Shown here: piece by piece, positions 57,201 to 63,200 of the stretch | Numbering within the stretch: position 1 is the first letter of the stretch | How the letters are laid out: each line of letters begins with the position of its first letter | Assembly (NCBI RefSeq): GCF_016920785.2 | Contig: NW_024609846.1 | Coordinates: forward strand, 85,135,816 to 85,199,815 | Source: Ixodes scapularis | Taxonomy: Eukaryota > Arthropoda > Arachnida > Ixodida > Ixodidae | DNA length: 64,000 nt | Direction: 5' to 3' | Translations under genes and position numbers: made by a program | The notes under the pieces: model-generated | What the model was told of the DNA's origin: nothing | Database searches by the model: none | Seen by the model: the letters and a program-made list of their open reading frames with translations, nothing else

Positions 57201-60200
57201 GGAATGGCCCTCGGAAAGGCGGAAAATGGGACGATTTCATCGACAGGGATTTGTGCATCTTCTCCGCGTGGTTAGTCCATTGGCATCATTATAGTCCGTT
57301 ACAACTCAAGAAGGTAGGGCGAGGTTAAGACGGGCCGGGGAGGAGGAAAGCAGGCGGGACGCTAAACAGAGGAGGTTTCCCCCCCTCTTTTCCAGCGTTC
57401 CGTCTGCTTCCTCCTCCCCGGCCCCTCTTACCCTCGCCCTACCTTCTTAAGTTGCAACGTGGAAGCTCCAACGCTCATGCGCAGACGTTCTGCGCAGGTG
57501 CAATCCGATGCCCAAAGCTGCTCAGGACACCGAAAGTGTTGTGGTCCCCTATTCTAAAACATATCTATTACGAACTCAAAGACGTCCTTTGGGGTGTAGA
57601 CCGCGAACGTCAGAGCGCGTAGTATGGTTTGTCTGGGTCTTGCGTCGTCAGCTCACCTTGCCTTTCATGGACTGGCAACTGGCGTTTTGGGGCTCGGTGC
57701 GGTAGTCCCAGTCGAATCGGCCGTGGAAGTGTAGCAGCGCCAGCAGCGGCACCTCCGTCGACGCGTCTTCCAGGCCCCCGGCCTCCAGGAGCAGCACCGT
57801 GGTCAGTGGGTTCGCCGACAGCCGGTTGGCCAGCAGGCAGCCCGCCGACCCGCCGCCCACTGCGAGCCGCTACGGACTTGACAGGGGTGCGACGGTACGC
57901 GCACAACGTCATCGTTGTCGCGCAGGCTCAGACGTCCCTGCTTTGCGGCGCATTCGGAGCACGTCGGTACCGCTACGGTGCATAGAACGCGTCTTCGACT
58001 TGTTTAAAGGGATTGTCCGGTCTAAACCAAAAGTACTTAAGTTTTTGCGCTCGTTAGGTCTATAGAGAGCTTTCATATAGAAAAGTGTCTATTTTATTTT
58101 GATATGTAATGTCCGGATAATAATTAAACTAGTCATGAGCGTCTGTACGAAACTGCACCCCGAATTTCACCAGTGTCAATGGCTGACATCCTGCCGTTAC
58201 GCGCGACATAAGGCATGGGATCGTCGGCTATGCAGGCACTTCGTGTACGCGGGGGTCGGAATATGTTCTTCCATAAGTGTTTTGTATTGTGTTTCTTGTT
58301 ATACTCTATTTTAGGTTGTTCTCAGTTCAATTCCGTTTCTTGTTATAGCAACAACACAAAGAAACACAAAAAAACGACTTTTATCGAGATATTATTCCAA
58401 GACGGCCGTGAGCTTGAAGCAGCTATCTTTGCGTTCCTCGGATTGAGATATCATTCTTTGCAAAGAGTTACCACACCTTTGCGAAGAGGATTGCTGAGGC
58501 TGTCTATGTTTCTGACAGTAACCGATCATTGCCATGAATAGTAAAGATAATCCGTCATTCCAAGCCATCAGGGATGGGCAGTATTTCAAATAATTTGTGT
58601 ATTTTGCATTTGTATTTAATTACAAATTGGGTAATGTATTTGACGTGTATATTTAAATACTAAAGCGTGGGTATTTCAAATACAATTGTAATTAAATACA
58701 ATTTTGTGGGCGAAAATACATCCCACAAATTACTGTTCAGAGCAGGAAGAAGACTACGTTCTGCACCGAATGCAGTGTCTCTCAATCAAGAACAAGCGTT
58801 TAGTGACTTTGTGGTATACGGTGCTAGTCCAGGGTAAGAATAGTGACGAAATCGACGTTCGCAGGCAGACTGGCTAAATAAGTGCCTGTGGCAACTTGTG
58901 ATGCGTCCCTGGAACATTCTAAATGCGCGGGTCGTCCAGATTTCCGTAACTGGTGCAAGTTGCAACAATAAAAAATTCTCTAGCTAGGGCTGCGCGTCTT
59001 GGTCGTCTCGGTTTTTTGTTGGTCTATACCAAAATGTAATTGACAAAAATAACTGCTTGAAGCTCTGCACTTTTTTCCCCTATTACGTCCAAGCTGATTA
59101 AATGTTTTGTGATTATATTTCTATTACGTTATTAGGGCCTCGCACACTAACTCCCGAGTGTGCGATTCAACATTAAAATGAGATTCCCAGAAGCCCGTTG
59201 CAGGTGCCCTGAGGTTGCTGACGCAAATTTTGAGGAATGTATTTGGAAAAGTATTTGGAGGGAGACCAAATACATTTGGTTGTATTTGTATCTTGTACTT
59301 AAATGCTGTTCTGGAAATGTAATTAGATTTGTAATTAAATACATTTTTGACAAAGTATTTTACCTTTGTATTTCGATACATATTTGCATGTATTTTGCCC
59401 ATCCCTGCAAGCCATTATATGTCTGCCAGTCTCAACGCTGTGGCAAGTGTTCAGGGGAAATTCTGTGACTATATGCCGGGGGACATGTGGTCTCCGGACG
59501 TGGGCGTACCCGCATATTATTATTCTTTGTTTCTGAAACAAAATTTGGGAGCCGGTAAACTCCAGGGGAACCTCATTTTTGCAAAGTACACGTTATTCAC
59601 GCGGCACTTGTGTGATGTCCACCGTCGCAACAACCCACTGCACCGTTTACACGGTGATGTCGCTGATCGACTCTGGATTGAGGAGGGTGAGTTCTTGGCT
59701 TGTAGGTTTTGGGGAATGTCTACCGATTAACACTTTTACTTTTCTTAGGAACTGAAACCTTCAAAACGTTAGTATGGGAAGTGCTCTCCAGGCCTCCGGA
59801 GAGCACTTCCCTTACCGTCCTTTGGAAGATGAAAAATAGTTTTCTTTGAAACTTGTTGATTGCTTAGTCGACCCAGTTCTGAAATAAACTTTGTCTGTAC
59901 AAATTTATGTGGTTGGAGGACTTCAATTTTTAATTATAAAGCTAGACAGGACGGTGATCATAAAATGTTTTAGCTCAAATGTGCACTGTTACAGCCCTGA
60001 TGAGTTGTATATATAAAAAACAAAAGTGTTGAGACTTGACAAATATTGGGCTCCCTGCTGGATGGTTCCCAAGACGTCTGAAATGTGAGATAACTATAAA
60101 CACCTGGTTGTTATAGGAACATCGGCGCACTTTTCAAAAAGTAGGAAATGTAAAGAAGGGGCACACAAATCAATGGAAAATATAAACGGCAGATGACCAT

Positions 60201-63200
60201 GTCAGCCAGGCAGGGGCCATGATCCTTCGAGCGCATCGGCGGGTAAATAAACGCGCGAGATCCGCGAAAGGCGTACTTGCACACCATATAAATTAGTGTT
60301 GAGGACAAAGCTGGAGTCCACGCGAGATCAATCACATCGATTAGAATCATTACTGTGAGAGACAGAGGATTAACAAAGGTGCTCTACCTTTAACGTAGAC
60401 ATTTGAAGGCAATGTCTTGCGAGATCATGAGGAATTGAGCGTAGAGCAGCAGCAGTTTGACTGAGAGACACACACACACACGCACGCACGCACACGCACG
60501 CACACGCACGCACGCACGCGCACGCACACACACGCACATGCACACGCACACACACACAGGCACGCGCACACACACGCACATGCACACACACGCGCACGCA
60601 CGCGCACAGACACACACACACGTACACACACACATACACAAGCACACACACACGCGCACACACACGCGCACACACACACGCGCACACACACGCGCACACA
60701 CACGCGCAAACACACGCACACACACACGCACACAAAAGATGTCTATACGGCGCAACCGAAACCGAAACCATTTTGGATACGAATAGCATTACGAGTGAGC
60801 TCTATCGTGAATTTAGACGTTTAGACTATTTAAATGCCTAGCAAGATCATGAAAAACTGATGCTAGAGGAACAGTTTTATTTTCAAAATATGTCTACGCG
60901 CCGAAGCCGAAACCAATCTGGGACCTGACAGGTCGCGGCACATTCGCACGCGAACAGCTCGATTCTATTTCACACGGCAACAGGACATCGTTTGTCTGCA
61001 GTCCGGGGGTTGCTTCAACCAACCGCATTACAAAAGTCCCCTTAAAGGGCAACTCCGCTTCATTTTTGATAGTTAGAAAACTATGTAGCCCTCTTCAGTA
61101 TCATATAGGAAGACCTCACGTCAAATATTACGATCTAATTCCGTTTATATATTTAATAAACTGGCCAGCAAACCTTCAAGCGAGCCAAGTCGCCGAAATC
61201 TGCCAACTCTAGCGTGCGGCGCGAAGCGCAATCATCAGCGCAGTCAATGCCACGGAGTTGGAGCGGCCAACGCTGAACCACTACGTCAGAGGTATGTGTA
61301 CGTCATTCTCACGTTTTGCTTGTTTTTACTTCTCAGGACCGGGCGTCCACGTGATCACCGTAACACGGATGCGCTAGTTTGCGCTGCCCTGCGCGCTTAT
61401 CGGTCTGTTTCTCCGCTCCCCTTCTCTTTCGTCTTCTCCCCTTCCCCGTCTCCCCAGGGCCATCACCGTCCACGCCACGCGAAGCGACCTGCCCGCGTCC
61501 AATAAAAAAAAAAAAAAAAAAACCTTCCCGCGTCGCGTGTCCTGTTTCTCGCTCCCTCCCGAACGTCACAAGACCACGTGGTTCGACGGGGCGTGGCCAT
61601 GACTCTGACGACCCGAGACCGATGTTGCCTGACGCAATCGAAGTTTCGGTTTCGGTATCTGCTGATGTTTAAATTAGGATTACACAAATAATATTGCACA
61701 TTTCGCGAATCTGAAGACGTAGAGTTGTTTAGTAGTGCTTTGTGAATGTGAATCACATGGAAGCCTAAATTTTTCGGAATTGAGCGGAGTTGCCCTTTAA
61801 ATCCACGAGGATCTAGTATGACAGAGCAACAAGGTTAAACGAATAAAAAAACGAAAATTTACAGTACAGCAGTCTGGAGGCACCCCAACGCGGCTCTTTA
61901 CCTGATGTTACGTCAGAGCTTCCGTGGTTGCCAATGTTGCCAACGAAAATGCTGTTTTTTGAGGACGCGTTTTGGGAAGAGTTTAAAATTCAATTTCTTG
62001 CGTGTAGGAAGATGAAAAATTCTGATATTGGGCGCAGAGGCTGTTCCTAAACACAGTTAAAACAATATTTCATTGCTTTCTTGAAAACAAAAATCTGCCG
62101 GACAATCTCTTTACGTTTTTATACAGCTCACACATCAAAAGTAGTCCCGAAGCGGCAACAAATAACGTCAGAGAGACCGACGAGTCATGTGGTCGGATGT
62201 CGCGATCCAGGCGGTTGGTCGTAGACGTCCCGTTAAAAGTGAAAGCCGTTTACAACTTCCTGTAACGCCGAATTGGAGCGCAGCTCTTGAGGAGGAGGAG
62301 TGGAGGGTATATTCCTCCTCCTCCCTCGTGATCATGCCTGCTAGTCCTCCTCCCCTCCTGCTCCCCCTCCCTCTCCTTTACCACCTCCTCGTCCTTCAAG
62401 CTCCTCCCCTCCCCTCGCCTCCGCCTCCTCGTCTCTCCTCCTCCCCTCCTCCACCTTCGTACTGCTTTCCTCCTTGCCGCTCAAGCCGGACAATGAGGGG
62501 AGGAGGAGGAGAAGGAGGGGGAGGAGGAGGAGGGGGAGGAGGAGGAGAAGGAGGGGGAGGAGGAGGAGGGGGAGGAGGAAGAGGGGGGAGGAGGAGGGGA
62601 GGAGGAGAAGGGGGAGGAGGAGGAGGGGAGGAGGAGGGGGAGAAGGAGAGGGAGGAGGAGGAGAGGGAGGGGCGCGGTTACGCCGACGCCGACGGCGACG
62701 GCGACGCCGACGCCAACGGCGACGCCGCTCAGGCTGGAAACGAACCCCTAAGAACTGCGCTCTAAAAGTACGAGGGAACGCAAGCGTCGCCCAAGTCCTG
62801 GCTGCCGAAGTTTGTGTCGACCGTCAAGCTGGACAGCGACCAGTTAATTCGACGTTAGTGCAAGCCATTGAAGGCTTTTAGCAAACCGTAGCCGCGTTCC
62901 GTGTATTGCATTACCGGAGTCTTTGAAGCATGCGTTTAAGCGCGCGCCCCGAGGTCATGGTATCACCCGGGGGCGCGCTTAAAATCTGACTTAAAGGCTG
63001 CGGTAGTATGGTACGCGGAACACGATAATGGTTTGCTAAAAGTCCCCGTACGCGTAGAGAAAGTCGTCTGCTTCTTGCGCAAGGGTTGCGGTAGCGACAA
63101 AACGACGCTCAGCCCTGCGCTTTTGTTGGAACGATAGTGGGTAGACCTCAATGCTAGATGCCTTGAGGTCTGCGGTCTATCCACTATGTTTTTCCATCAG

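Larger units (their letters stand above)
58008..62113. mobile_element. Possible TTAA-type element with ends AGGGATTGTCCGG, containing nested insertions
   Basis: The left end TTAA AGGGATTGTCCGG (58004-58020) faces CCGGACAATCTCT TTAC at about 62099-62115, so the inverted ends match at 12 of 13 and one flank has drifted from TTAA. The 4.1-kb interior holds two full MITEs and a microsatellite. If correct, the host element is about 2.5 kb without them. The pairing could also be chance, as the distance is large. Confidence 0.35.

Noticed and set aside
60370..60789. Long cysteine/valine-rich and histidine/threonine-rich open frames on both strands
   Set aside because: They are translations of a CA/CG microsatellite in all frames, with no start context or domain.
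62187..62881. Two overlapping frames rich in proline, glycine and arginine
   Set aside because: They span the third composite repeat. The codons follow the simple repeat and not a protein pattern.
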